From Paraburkholderia piptadeniae (GTDB lineage Bacteria > Pseudomonadota > Gammaproteobacteria > Burkholderiales > Burkholderiaceae): DNA of 64,000 nucleotides. Under the pieces are notes generated by a model that saw only the letters and a program-made list of their open reading frames with translations, did not search any database and was not told the DNA's origin. The DNA is taken from positions 1 through 64,000 of the forward strand of contig NZ_CYGY02000010.1 of assembly GCF_900007165.1 (NCBI RefSeq), in the 5' to 3' direction. Shown here piece after piece: positions 9,105 to 17,573 of this stretch. How positions within the stretch are numbered: the first letter of the stretch is position 1; the number at the start of each line of letters is the position of its first letter. Both the position numbers and the translations under genes were made by a program.

Positions 9105-10034
9105 ATGAAAGCAGCTATGGACAGCGCAAAGGGTTATCGTCGACTGATACCGTCGCTAACGGCGCTGGTCGAGTTCGAGGCGGTAGCGAGACTGCGAAGC
9201 TTCACACTCGCTGCCGCCGAGCTTGGCGTCACCCAGGCAGCCGTTAGCCGGCAGGTAAGGCTCCTGGAGGAAATGCTTGGCGTCCGCCTGCTCGACCGGT
9301 TGCATCGCACCACAACGCTTACGAGCGAAGGCGAGGCTTTGTATGCGGTCGTTGCAGAGGCGATGGGGAAAATCGCAGGCGTTTTTGACCGCCTGTCGAC
9401 GGGAATCGAGGACGAGGAACTCGTACTTGCGACAACCGCCGCGTTCTCGCATTTCCGCTTGATGTCCAGTCTCGCGAGGCTCAAGCGTCTTCAGCCCACC
9501 CTGCGCATTCGCCTCACGACGACCATGTTCACGGCTGACCTTCGCCACAACGAAGTCGATGCGGTGGTTCGCTGGGGCAACGGGCGGTGGAGCGATGGGA
9601 CATCACACCTGCTTTTCGGCGAACAGGTGTTTCCGGTGTGTTCGCCCGCGTGGAAAGACGAGTACGGTGCTCCCGCGTCCCTGGAAGAACTCGCGAACAT
9701 GAAGCTCATCGCGTACGACCCGACGTCTGAAGGATGGCTGACCTGGGAGGAATGGTTCCGGGCCGTGGGCGCGCGTCCAACGAAACTCAAGTATGGCGTG
9801 CGTACCTGTCTTTATACGGACGCAGTCCAGGCGGCCCGCCTTGGCCAGGGCGTCGCGCTTGGCTTTGGAAGTCTGCTGCACGAGCACCTCGCATCAGGCG
9901 AACTCGTGCGTCTGACTAGCGCTTCCATTACGCTGAACGACGCCTACTATCTGGTCGTGCCACACGGCAAGGCCATGTCCCCGACGATTCAAACGCTGAT
10001 TGAGACGTTGAGAAACGCGGTCGGGATTTCCTGA
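9105..10034 (+). CDS. LysR-family transcriptional regulator (GcvA-like)
   Basis: 309 residues from the ATG at 9105 (9117 is also possible; an ATG at 9030 would place the start upstream of the hairpin and add an atypical 25-residue leader). The N-terminal winged helix-turn-helix reads LVEFEAVARLRSFTLAAAEL...TQAAVSRQVRLLEEMLG, the GcvA/AmpR subgroup signature, followed by a type-2 periplasmic-like effector domain (AVVRWGNGRW, LFGEQVFPVCSP). GcvA-like proteins sense amino acids or amines and activate neighbouring operons. Lying between the importer/GlyA genes and the Rieske oxygenase gene on the same strand, it is the obvious candidate regulator, with operator candidates in the 300-bp gap that follows. 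Confidence 0.88.
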   Translation: MKAAMDSAKGYRRLIPSLTALVEFEAVARLRSFTLAAAELGVTQAAVSRQVRLLEEMLGVRLLDRLHRTTTLTSEGEALYAVVAEAMGKIAGVFDRLSTGIEDEELVLATTAAFSHFRLMSSLARLKRLQPTLRIRLTTTMFTADLRHNEVDAVVRWGNGRWSDGTSHLLFGEQVFPVCSPAWKDEYGAPASLEELANMKLIAYDPTSEGWLTWEEWFRAVGARPTKLKYGVRTCLYTDAVQAARLGQGVALGFGSLLHEHLASGELVRLTSASITLNDAYYLVVPHGKAMSPTIQTLIETLRNAVGIS

Positions 10035-10261
10035 GAAGCTACTTTTCGGAAGGTCGGTGCGCAGCGCCTGCACGTCTCGGTGGAGGTACTGTGTGTCAAG
10101 CTTTTCGCCGCGTTCTGGCGCCTCCCATTCCAGGCACGGCCTGATATCCTCTCGCCCCGTTCAAAAGCGCCCTCCGCCCGGCCGGCCGGCGTTTGCAAGA
10201 CACGCCCCACCTATAATTTAAAGTAATACTTCCGCGAAAATAAAGCGCATTGACGCCGTTT

Positions 10262-10316
10262 TTGGGTAATCCAATACTCAGGGGTAACGCGGGAACATTC
10301 GAAGTCCCGATACCCC
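10262..10316 (+). promoter_or_regulatory. Palindrome and leader hairpin upstream of the Rieske oxygenase gene
   Basis: The gap 10035-10335 has no gene. Near its end lie TTGG-N5-CCAA (10262-10274) and a bulged hairpin: GGGGTA (10281-10286) pairs with TACCCC (10311-10316) and CGGGA (10290-10294) with TCCCG (10305-10309), loop 10295-10304. The hairpin ends about 6 bases before the GGAG of the ribosome-binding site (TTGGAGAAAGACG). A TATAAT-like hexamer is present near 10212. These could be operator sites for the preceding LysR protein or a structured leader. Confidence 0.4.
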
Positions 10317-10335
10317 TAAACGTTGGAGAAAGACG

Positions 10336-11592
10336 ATGTCTGAGTTCGTGTTGAAGCCCCTTGGTGAGCTCGTTCGAAGCCGCGAGCCTGGGTGCGGATT
10401 GCCCGGAGAGGTTTTTAGCCGACAAGATGTTTTTGAAACTGACATCGATATTTTTTTCCACAAGCACTGGATTATGGTCGGCGTAACAGCGGATGTTCCG
10501 GAGCCCGGTGACGTTTCCGTCGTCGATATCGGTAAGGCGTCGGTCATCATCGTGCGCGATGACGACGAGAACATTCGCGCATATCGCAATGTGTGCCGCC
10601 ATCGTGGCGCTCGGCTGAAAGAAGCCGGGAAGTCGACGGTAGGCATGCTCGTGTGCCCATATCACCAATGGACGTACGACCTTGACGGCAGCTTGCGTCA
10701 CACCAGGCACATGGGGAAGGACTTCGATGCTACCTGTCGCAGTCTGCGGCCAGTGCATCTCAAGGTTGTCGGCACACATGTATTTGTGTGTTTCGCAGAA
10801 GAGCCGCCGGTTGACATTGCGAAGCTCGAACAAACGATGGCGCCGCGCTTCGCTCCATACGAGTTGCAGAACACGAAGATTGCGTTCGAGTCGGAGATAA
10901 TCGAAGACGGCAACTGGAAGCTGGTAATGGAGAACAACCGGGAGTGCTACCACTGCGAAGCGGGGCATCCGGAGCTGAAGATGTCGTTCATTCCCGAGTC
11001 CACCAGCTCGACCTCGGACGGCATGGATGAAGAAGCGCTGAAAGCCTTCGACGAATATAACAAGCTCACGGCCGACAGTCAGAGAGATTGGGAAAGCGAG
11101 GGATTGTTTTGCTCGGCGGTTGAAGAACTCAGCGGAGACGTCGCCACACATTTCCGCACCCAGCGGCTGGTCATCGCAGGCCATGGCGAGTCGCAGACGA
11201 TGGACACCAAGGTCGCATGTCAGAAACTGCTGGGTAATCTCACCCGTCGTGACCTCGGCGACACACATATGTGGACACACAACTCATGGACGCATGTGAT
11301 GAGTGACCACGCGATGATTTCCTACATCATTGCGCTCACTCCGGAAAAGACCCTTGTTCGTACGAAGTGGCTGGTCCACGCCGACGCCGTGGAAGGCGTG
11401 GACTATGACCTCACGAAACTGACCGAGGTTTGGGTTGCCACGAACACCCAGGATGCAAGTCTCGTCGCAATCAATCATCGTGGCGCGCAGGACCCGGGCT
11501 ATATCCCGGGACCGTACTCGCCGTCGACCGAAACCTACGTCGACCAGTTCGTCGACTGGTATGCGGGGCGTCTGAAAGCGCACGGAATCTAA
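10336..11592 (+). CDS. gbcA: Rieske non-heme iron oxygenase, glycine betaine/stachydrine demethylase type
   Basis: 418 residues. The N-terminal Rieske [2Fe-2S] ligands are in NVCRHRG and VCPYHQW (Cys-X-His ... Cys-X2-His, about residues 91-113). The catalytic domain begins with NWKLVMENNRECYHCEAGHPE, whose two histidines are mononuclear iron ligands and whose wording is diagnostic for the GbcA/Stc2 quaternary-amine demethylase group. The reaction would be O2-dependent N-demethylation releasing formaldehyde. The matching GbcB-type ferredoxin reductase is not next to it, so electrons must come from a reductase encoded elsewhere. The gbcA name reflects family resemblance; a different N-methylated substrate is possible. 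A strong hairpin terminator follows. Confidence 0.85.
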   Translation: MSEFVLKPLGELVRSREPGCGLPGEVFSRQDVFETDIDIFFHKHWIMVGVTADVPEPGDVSVVDIGKASVIIVRDDDENIRAYRNVCRHRGARLKEAGKSTVGMLVCPYHQWTYDLDGSLRHTRHMGKDFDATCRSLRPVHLKVVGTHVFVCFAEEPPVDIAKLEQTMAPRFAPYELQNTKIAFESEIIEDGNWKLVMENNRECYHCEAGHPELKMSFIPESTSSTSDGMDEEALKAFDEYNKLTADSQRDWESEGLFCSAVEELSGDVATHFRTQRLVIAGHGESQTMDTKVACQKLLGNLTRRDLGDTHMWTHNSWTHVMSDHAMISYIIALTPEKTLVRTKWLVHADAVEGVDYDLTKLTEVWVATNTQDASLVAINHRGAQDPGYIPGPYSPSTETYVDQFVDWYAGRLKAHGI

Positions 11593-11700
11593 CTCTTCAG
11601 ACACGCACGAGCAAGCGGACAGTCGATGTGTCTGTCGGGTCGGCACGAGCCCACCGCACACAGGTTCTTATCCACATGCGAACGCATGTTCTTCACGAAG

Positions 11701-11725
11701 GAAGGACGGGCTTGCCCCGTCCTTC
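11701..11725 (+). terminator. Intrinsic terminator after the Rieske oxygenase gene
   Basis: GAAGGACGGG (11701-11710), 5-base loop, CCCGTCCTTC (11716-11725): perfect 10-bp GC-rich stem followed by a moderately T-rich stretch (GTTGTCTCTTT). It separates the Rieske gene from the exporter gene. Confidence 0.75.
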
Positions 11726-11752
11726 GTTGTCTCTTTGCCACCAGAAGCGTCC

Positions 11753-12661
11753 ATGAAACTTTCAACGGTTGCATTCGTTTTCCTGGGCCTCCTCGGGGGT
11801 ATGAATCTCGTTTACATGAAATGGGCCACGGTACTCATCAGCCCGATTCAGGTGGCGTTCTTGCGGGTCTTATTTGGTTTCCTGCCGCTGGCACTTGCGG
11901 CATGGCATCAACGAGCAATTACTCGGCACCAGCTGCGGCTTTTGCCGCACTTTCTGATTATGGCGGCGGGAGCAACGGCCTTCTACTTCATCGCTATCAT
12001 CAAAGGCACGGCAATGGTTCCGTTAGGAATAGCTGGAGTTCTTGGCGGTTCGATTGCACTATTCACTGCGATTTTTTCTCTGGTCCTTCTGCGAACAGAG
12101 AAGCTAACCGTAGTCATGGCTACTGCTGTGGTGCTTGGCTTCCTGGGTATCGTTCTAATTGCTCGCCCGTGGGAGGGCGAAAGTGGCGCGATAAACGCGG
12201 CAGGTGTTCTGTGGTTACTGGCGAGTGCCAGCGTTCTGGGACTTTCCTATATATACGTTCGAATATTTTTGTCTCCAGCGAATCTACCCCCTCTCGCCTT
12301 GGCCACATGGCAAATGGGCTTGGCGCTGCTTATTCTGTCGTTATGCACAGACTTCACAGGGATGGGACGCTTGCTCCAGGACTGGCGTGCGACCGCTGGT
12401 GTCGTTGTCGGTCTTGGCGTTCTGGGGACTGGCGTGGCCTTCCTCATCTACTACTACTTGCTGGAGCGGCTTGGTGCTGTTGCATCGTCGAGTGCAAACT
12501 ACCTTGCTCCCGCAGTGGCCTTGTTGATAGGCTGGGCACTTGGTGAGAGATTCGGATTTCTGGAGCTCGTTGCCATTGCTCTTGTTTTTGCCAGCATTGT
12601 CCTGGTTCAGATTGCGCAACAACGGGCAGTGATACTTCCTGCGTCGCGCAGTGACACATAG
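11753..12661 (+). CDS. EamA/DMT-family inner-membrane transporter
   Basis: 302 residues from the ATG at 11753. About ten hydrophobic segments form two EamA repeats (first around residues 1-140, second around 150-295), as in RhtA/YdcZ-type drug/metabolite exporters; examples are VAFVFLGLLGGMNLVYMKW and the C-terminal GWALGERFGFLELVAIALVF. It probably exports an amino acid or metabolite. The base composition is visibly less GC-rich than its neighbours (runs such as TTTTTTCTCTGG and TATATATACG), so recent acquisition is possible. A terminator upstream suggests an independent promoter; a link to the betaine cluster is only positional. Confidence 0.8.
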   Translation: MKLSTVAFVFLGLLGGMNLVYMKWATVLISPIQVAFLRVLFGFLPLALAAWHQRAITRHQLRLLPHFLIMAAGATAFYFIAIIKGTAMVPLGIAGVLGGSIALFTAIFSLVLLRTEKLTVVMATAVVLGFLGIVLIARPWEGESGAINAAGVLWLLASASVLGLSYIYVRIFLSPANLPPLALATWQMGLALLILSLCTDFTGMGRLLQDWRATAGVVVGLGVLGTGVAFLIYYYLLERLGAVASSSANYLAPAVALLIGWALGERFGFLELVAIALVFASIVLVQIAQQRAVILPASRSDT

Positions 12662-12806
12662 TCGAAGTCGACGGCGCCGTTGGAATACAGCTCGTTGAAC
12701 TATTGCTCTATCGTCGGCTTTGGATCAAAACATGCAGCCGGAAAACAATCACGTACGTTCGCACCAGATCAGTCATCGCACGCAGGAAGGCCACTGTGGC
12801 GGCCAT

Positions 12807-13232
12807 TTAATTCTCGTGCCGCATCGATGGCGTAAAGGTGATTCCTACCAGCAATCCTTCCGGCCCAATGAAGCGACTCACGGTCTGGCCCCACGGCTCA
12901 TTCCGGTTCCTCACCAGCATACGATATCCTCGTGATTCAAGTTCTTCCGTAGCCGCTCCGACGTTGTCGACATCAAACTCAATCCAGGCTTGCGGGATGG
13001 GCATGTCACGCGGCCACGAATCCGTGCCGAAGCACGACTGAGCGGCCTGAGAGAGCGGCCACAAGGCGAAAGTGTTCGCGCCTTTCAAACTCTCCGTATG
13101 GAGGTAGCCGCCTTTCTCCTCCTTGAAGGGAATACCGAAGGCCCGACTGTAGAGCTCGCGGCTTGCCTGGGCTTCAATCACAATCGGGCCAAAGCCTGCG
13201 ATGAACAAGGCCGTGGATTTTAATTTTTCCAT
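12807..13232 (-). CDS. VOC (glyoxalase/bleomycin resistance) superfamily protein
   Basis: 141 residues from the ATG at 13232, chosen because AAAGGAG lies 6 bases upstream; a longer frame opens at 13265. The sequence has two beta-alpha-beta-beta-beta modules: ALFIAGFGPIVIEAQASRELYSRAFG at the start and WIEFDVDNVGAATEELESRGYRM followed by FIGPEGLLVGITF at the end, the normal VOC arrangement. Such proteins are metal-dependent isomerases, dioxygenases or resistance binders; no specific reaction can be read. It faces the exporter gene convergently with 145 bp between. Confidence 0.75.
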   Translation of the reverse strand: MEKLKSTALFIAGFGPIVIEAQASRELYSRAFGIPFKEEKGGYLHTESLKGANTFALWPLSQAAQSCFGTDSWPRDMPIPQAWIEFDVDNVGAATEELESRGYRMLVRNRNEPWGQTVSRFIGPEGLLVGITFTPSMRHEN

Positions 13233-13539
13233 GACTGCTCCTTTGCCGCGAATAAGCGGCGCCATGAGGAACGAACATGTCCGCCCGCGCCTGTCGAACC
13301 GATGTGGCGGTATTCACATCGCGCGGGGCATGGATGAGTGTAGGCCTGTTTCAGGTGGTCGGCAGGTACTCCACCCCCGCAGCGAACGGCGATCGGGCGA
13401 GGTCGGTAGCGCTCGCGGCATCGACTGTGTGCCTCACGTCACAAGCGTACTACTGACGCTGTATTGTCCCTTTCCGCAAAATCGGTCGCACCACCTCGCA
13501 GCCGCAATGTCTAAGTCAGGTGGAAATAAGGAGCGAATC

Positions 13540-13845
13540 ATGCGGACTCGAACCTTGAACATTGCTTTCGCCACAATGGGCACCGTCTGGTGCATCGGTT
13601 CCGTTGCAGCGCAACCAGACTACGCGTATACGACGACGGTACGTGTCAGCGACGGTAAGACGCTGAGCTGCGCAGTGAATGAGCCACTGCCTGACGCATA
13701 TTCGTCAGGCCAAATGCTCACGCGACGCGAGCAACGTGAAGCGGACGTGCTGGCGACCCAGCCGTTGCGCATGCTCAGCGGGCCGTCTTCCGAGTATCCG
13801 TCGCCCTATACTGCGCCGTCCGTGAATTGCAAGTCGATCAGCTGA
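13540..13845 (+). CDS. Small exported protein of unknown function
   Basis: 101 residues from the ATG at 13540, with AAGGAG (13528-13533) 6 bases before it. An N-terminal Sec signal (MRTRTLNIAFATMGTVWCIGSVAAQ) predicts a periplasmic product of about 76 residues. The mature part contains YTTTVRVSDGKTLSC and a second cysteine near the C-terminus (SVNCKSIS), which could form a disulfide. No family is recognised. The frame is open far upstream, but those codons overlap the VOC gene antisense and have no ribosome-binding site. It is followed by a long hairpin shared with the convergent porin gene. Confidence 0.6.
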   Translation: MRTRTLNIAFATMGTVWCIGSVAAQPDYAYTTTVRVSDGKTLSCAVNEPLPDAYSSGQMLTRREQREADVLATQPLRMLSGPSSEYPSPYTAPSVNCKSIS

Positions 13846-13872
13846 TGCGATAGCCGCATCTGCGGGCTTTAG

Positions 13873-13915
13873 CGCGAACGGGACGGACGATTCACAAGCG
13901 TGCGTCCCGTTCGCG
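13873..13915. terminator. Long inverted repeat between convergent genes
   Basis: CGCGAACGGGACG (13873-13885) and CGTCCCGTTCGCG (13903-13915) are perfect 13-bp arms around a 17-base spacer. It lies between the small exported protein gene (+) and the porin gene (-), where a bidirectional terminator is expected. No T-tract is present on either side. Confidence 0.55.
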
Positions 13916-13969
13916 GGGGACGCGTTTGACTGCCGGCAAGCGCATGCCTTCTCCCCCTTGAACGTACGC

Positions 13970-15097
13970 TCAGAATCGCGTACGGATGCCCGTTGTCAGT
14001 TCGAGCTGATTCGACGCGCCGAACGTGCTCGCGACCGTATAGCCGCCGTGCAGTCTCATGTAGTCGCCAGCCAGATAAAGTTCCGTGCGCTTGGACAGGT
14101 GATAGAACGCCGACCAGTACAGCGTTTCCTTATACCCCTTATGCAGGCCCGAGGCAGGATCGAATGTGCCGATGTTGGCATTCGGAATGTCACCGTCTGC
14201 GTTATAGGCGGCATTCTTGACGCGCATCTGTTGATAGCCGAGTTCGTAATCCAATGGACCCTTCGGCGCGACCTTCAGCGATACCGTCCACGCATCGTCA
14301 TGTCGTTGTCCGAGCGCGCCCTGATCGCCGAGATAATGGAAATAGCCTGCATTCATGCGAACAATGCTGAATGTGTAATTGCCACCGACCGAATAAGACT
14401 GGTTGGTATTGCCAGCTTTGTTCGCGTGACTGTAGAAAGCGGAGACGGCGAACGGCCCACCGTTATAGCCGACGGCTGCCTGGTAGTTCGAACCAGTCGG
14501 AAAAGACGTCGTGTTGCCGAACGCATAACCTGCCGCGAGGAACAGACCATTGTCGAAGAGCTTCTTCCAGGCTACGCCGTTGGTGTAGCGCGTACCCGTT
14601 GCACTCGCCGCATAGAAGATCATCTGCTTGAAGTTGTTCGCGTTCGTCCAGCCGCCTTCTTCCGTGGTCAGCTTCGCGTTGCCATAAGGATCGCCATAAA
14701 TCGCGGACGCATCGCGTGCAATTGTGTTCTGGAAGCCGAACGTGAGCTTGCCGAAGCGGTCGTCCTGAAGGCCAACCCATGCATCGCGATCGAAGATCTG
14801 GCCGGGGTCTTCCATCTGGCCGTCGCTCACGCGGTACTCGCTTTCGAGCCTGAAAATGATCTTCGAGCCGCCGCCGATATCTTCCGCTCCTTTGAGGCCC
14901 CATCTGCTCCCGCTGAACCAGGGTTCGCCGTCAATACCCATCCCCACTACGTGATCACCTTTTTCGTCGGCGTGAGTGACGTAGGTGGGCACACTCAGAT
15001 CGATCAGGCCGTACAGCTGAACGCTCGACTGCGCATGTGCGCCCGTCGCCGCGATCGCACCGGACGCGAGAGCCAAGGTCAAGTGCCGTTTCTTCAA
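13970..15097 (-). CDS. Outer-membrane porin, Burkholderia OmpC-like family
   Basis: 375 residues. A Sec signal peptide (MKKRHLTLALASGAIAATGAHA) precedes SSVQLYGLIDLSV, the standard first strand of beta-proteobacterial trimeric porins; SRWGLKGAEDIGGGSKIIF and RDAWVGLQDDRFGKLTFG are further family signatures, and the protein ends in TRF with a terminal aromatic residue as needed for BAM insertion. It should form a 16-strand channel for small solutes. It lies 170 bp downstream of the response-regulator gene on the same strand, suggesting it is a target or co-transcribed partner of that two-component system. Confidence 0.92.
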   Translation of the reverse strand: MKKRHLTLALASGAIAATGAHAQSSVQLYGLIDLSVPTYVTHADEKGDHVVGMGIDGEPWFSGSRWGLKGAEDIGGGSKIIFRLESEYRVSDGQMEDPGQIFDRDAWVGLQDDRFGKLTFGFQNTIARDASAIYGDPYGNAKLTTEEGGWTNANNFKQMIFYAASATGTRYTNGVAWKKLFDNGLFLAAGYAFGNTTSFPTGSNYQAAVGYNGGPFAVSAFYSHANKAGNTNQSYSVGGNYTFSIVRMNAGYFHYLGDQGALGQRHDDAWTVSLKVAPKGPLDYELGYQQMRVKNAAYNADGDIPNANIGTFDPASGLHKGYKETLYWSAFYHLSKRTELYLAGDYMRLHGGYTVASTFGASNQLELTTGIRTRF

Positions 15098-15267
15098 GAT
15101 TGTCTCCTCTGTTTGCCGCGTTGAGATTGTGTTTCCTTGTATGGTCCTGGTCCGTTGACACAGCCAGAACCTGTCTCAATGCTAGCGAGGCCAATCCTTC
15201 ATGGCGCTATCGCGATCGTCTCGGATTTCTAAGTACATTTACCGATAGAGGCTCACTCCAGGTCGAT

Positions 15268-15939
15268 TCAAACATCGCGCGTCCGCAAGATATAACCCAG
15301 TCCTCTCAACGTCATGATCTGCGCGGTCGACGCGGATAGATGCTTGCGGAGGCGATGGATATAGATATCGATGGCATCGACGCTCGGCTCGTCATCGAGA
15401 CTGAATGCACTTTCCATCAGCGTCGCCTTGGATACCGTCTTTCCCTGCTTCAACATCAGTGTTTCGAGAATCGCGTGTTCCCGGCGGCGCAACGGAAGCG
15501 GCGTATCGTTATGACGGAATTCGCGCGTATTGAACTGATAGTGCAGATCCCCGCAATTCAGTGACACGGCCTTCTCGGAGCACTGGCGCCGCACGAGTGC
15601 CTTGATGCGTGCAACAAGTTCGCGCGCATCGAACGGTTTGACGACGTAGTCGTCCGCACCTGCTCCGAAGCAGTCGACCTTGTCGTCGATCGACCCGTGG
15701 GCGGTCAGCATCAGGATGGGCACATTGTTGCCGCGCCGTCGCAAGCGTGCCAGCAAATCCTTTCCGCTCATGCACGGTAAGCGCATATCGAGCAACAGGA
15801 CGTCATAGCTTTGATTCCCCGATATCGCCTCAGCCCGCTCGGCATCGGGCACGCTATCCACGATGAAGTTCTCCGCGCGCAACAGATTGACGATCCAGTG
15901 CGCGAGGTCAGCGTTATCTTCCACCAGCAGTAGTTTCAT
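15268..15939 (-). CDS. OmpR/PhoB-family response regulator (TctD-like)
   Basis: 223 residues. The receiver domain starts MKLLLVEDNADLAHW, with acidic pocket residues ED, the phospho-acceptor Asp in VLLLDMRLP (about residue 51) and the Lys in VVKPFDA. A winged-helix output domain follows (LRRREHAILETLMLKQGKTVSKATLMESAF, then VDAIDIYIHRLRKHL). It is 10 bp after the histidine kinase gene, which is promoter-proximal, reversing the usual regulator-kinase order. It is highly similar to the regulator at 58073-58750. Confidence 0.92.
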   Translation of the reverse strand: MKLLLVEDNADLAHWIVNLLRAENFIVDSVPDAERAEAISGNQSYDVLLLDMRLPCMSGKDLLARLRRRGNNVPILMLTAHGSIDDKVDCFGAGADDYVVKPFDARELVARIKALVRRQCSEKAVSLNCGDLHYQFNTREFRHNDTPLPLRRREHAILETLMLKQGKTVSKATLMESAFSLDDEPSVDAIDIYIHRLRKHLSASTAQIMTLRGLGYILRTRDV

Positions 15940-15949
15940 TGCGACGTCC

Positions 15950-17317
15950 TTAGCTGCTCCATGCGGGCATTCGCACGGTCACGACCAGCCCCCTGGAATC
16001 CTGGGCGTGCCCCAGCGTGACCGCACCGCCGTGCAGTTGCGCGATCTCCCGCACGATCGACAGGCCGAGACCTGTTCCTTCGACACGCGTCGCGCCGCGA
16101 TAGAAACGCTCGAACACATGCGCGCGCGCTTCGGCGGGAATGCCGGGACCGTTATCGATGACCTGGAGCACGGAATCGTCGCCCTGGCGGGTGCATAGCG
16201 CCGTCACGTGTCCGCCGTTCTGTGTATATCGGATCGCGTTATCGATGAGATTCGCGACGAGCGCGTGCAACAGGTTTGCGTTGCCTTCGACATGCACGTC
16301 GGCTGCAAACTCTGCGCCCAGATCGATGCCACGACGATGTGCGACCACAATAAGTTCTTCGAGCACCGATGCGACCACTACGGACAGATCGACCCGCGTA
16401 TGGTCGTGCGCCGGTGCAGCTTCCGCCTGTGCCAACAGCAGTAGCTGATTCGTCATGTCCGTCATTTTCTGCGTGCTGCGCCGCATCCCGTCGAGCGCAG
16501 CGGAAACTTCGAGATCGCGATGTTCGCGCAGGGACGCATACTGGATCTGCGTATCGAGCAGCGTCAACGGCGTGCGCAACTGATGCGCGGCGTCCGCGAT
16601 AAACTGGCGCTGCCTCGCCGTATGAACCTTGAGCTGCGCAATACATTGATTGATCGCATCGACGATGGGACGCAGTTCCCATGGCAGCCCTTCGGCGCGC
16701 ATCGGTTCGATTTGCATGGGCTCGCGATCAGCGACGTTGTTCTTGAGCTTCATCAGCGGGCGCAACTCGACGGTCAGGCCGAGTGGCACGAGTGTCGCCA
16801 CGAGGGCAAGCATCAGGCATTCGCGAAGGAAATGCGGCCGCCAAAGCTGTTCGAGCATGGCGTGATGCGATGCCTGAGTCTTGCCGACCACGACCGTGAC
16901 AGGCTCGACCTTGCCGGAGTCATACAACTGGCGCGTGTACGCGACCACTCTAATGTTGCGCCCATCCAGCGTCGAATCGTAAAAGACGGGCTGCGCCGTT
17001 TCTTGCAACGGCAACACCAGATCCGGGTCGCCGCCGAGCAACTGCTTGTCGGCGGCGACTATCTTATAGAACACCTGGTCCTGATAGGGCGACTCGAATA
17101 TTTCCAGTGCAGCGGGCGGAACATTGGCAGTGAGCCTGCCTTCGACCCAATCGATATCTTCGCCAATCGTGCGCGCCGACGAAAGCAACGCCGCATCCTG
17201 AACAACACTGGCGGTGCTGCTGGCCGAGTCATATGAAATCATCGCGGTTACCGCGACGAATACCGCCAGCGGCAAGATCAACCACAACAGCAACCGCGCG
17301 CGCAAGCTTAGCGTCAA
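15950..17317 (-). CDS. Sensor histidine kinase (TctE-like)
   Basis: 455 residues. One N-terminal transmembrane helix (LLLWLILPLAVFVAVTAMI), a periplasmic sensor region of about 140 residues containing VPPAALEIFESPYQDQVFY, a second membrane helix (LMLALVATLVPLGLTV), then the HisKA motif FIADAAHQLRTPLTLLDTQ with the phospho-His, an N box (ALVANLIDNAIRYT), and G boxes (DNGPGIP, GTGLGLSIV). The periplasmic region is of the kind found in tricarboxylate sensors. The paralogue at 56581-58023 shares nearly all these blocks. The ligand is unknown; no tctCBA importer is nearby, only a porin gene. Confidence 0.92.
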   Translation of the reverse strand: MTLSLRARLLLWLILPLAVFVAVTAMISYDSASSTASVVQDAALLSSARTIGEDIDWVEGRLTANVPPAALEIFESPYQDQVFYKIVAADKQLLGGDPDLVLPLQETAQPVFYDSTLDGRNIRVVAYTRQLYDSGKVEPVTVVVGKTQASHHAMLEQLWRPHFLRECLMLALVATLVPLGLTVELRPLMKLKNNVADREPMQIEPMRAEGLPWELRPIVDAINQCIAQLKVHTARQRQFIADAAHQLRTPLTLLDTQIQYASLREHRDLEVSAALDGMRRSTQKMTDMTNQLLLLAQAEAAPAHDHTRVDLSVVVASVLEELIVVAHRRGIDLGAEFAADVHVEGNANLLHALVANLIDNAIRYTQNGGHVTALCTRQGDDSVLQVIDNGPGIPAEARAHVFERFYRGATRVEGTGLGLSIVREIAQLHGGAVTLGHAQDSRGLVVTVRMPAWSS

Positions 17318-17573
17318 TTTGAACTCCCTGTTTCATTCATCGACGCCAACCGCTGATTCCCCGCATGCCTCGCGTCTATGGCGCGATTCTATGATGCTCA
17401 ACCCTTCTTATTACTTTCACTGCAGATCGATTCACGTACGGGATTTCCACTATCACGAGTGCTCTCCGCGCGAGTAACAGCGCGCGATAGGCTTTGGAAG
17501 AATTTCAATCGGACATTTTCTGAAGAACACATTAAGGCGTCGAAATAGAACTCAAAACTTTCAGAGCCTTTCT

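Noticed and set aside
13201..13539. N-terminal extension of the small exported protein
   Set aside because: It overlaps the VOC gene antisense and would bury the signal peptide; the ATG at 13540 has a proper ribosome-binding site.
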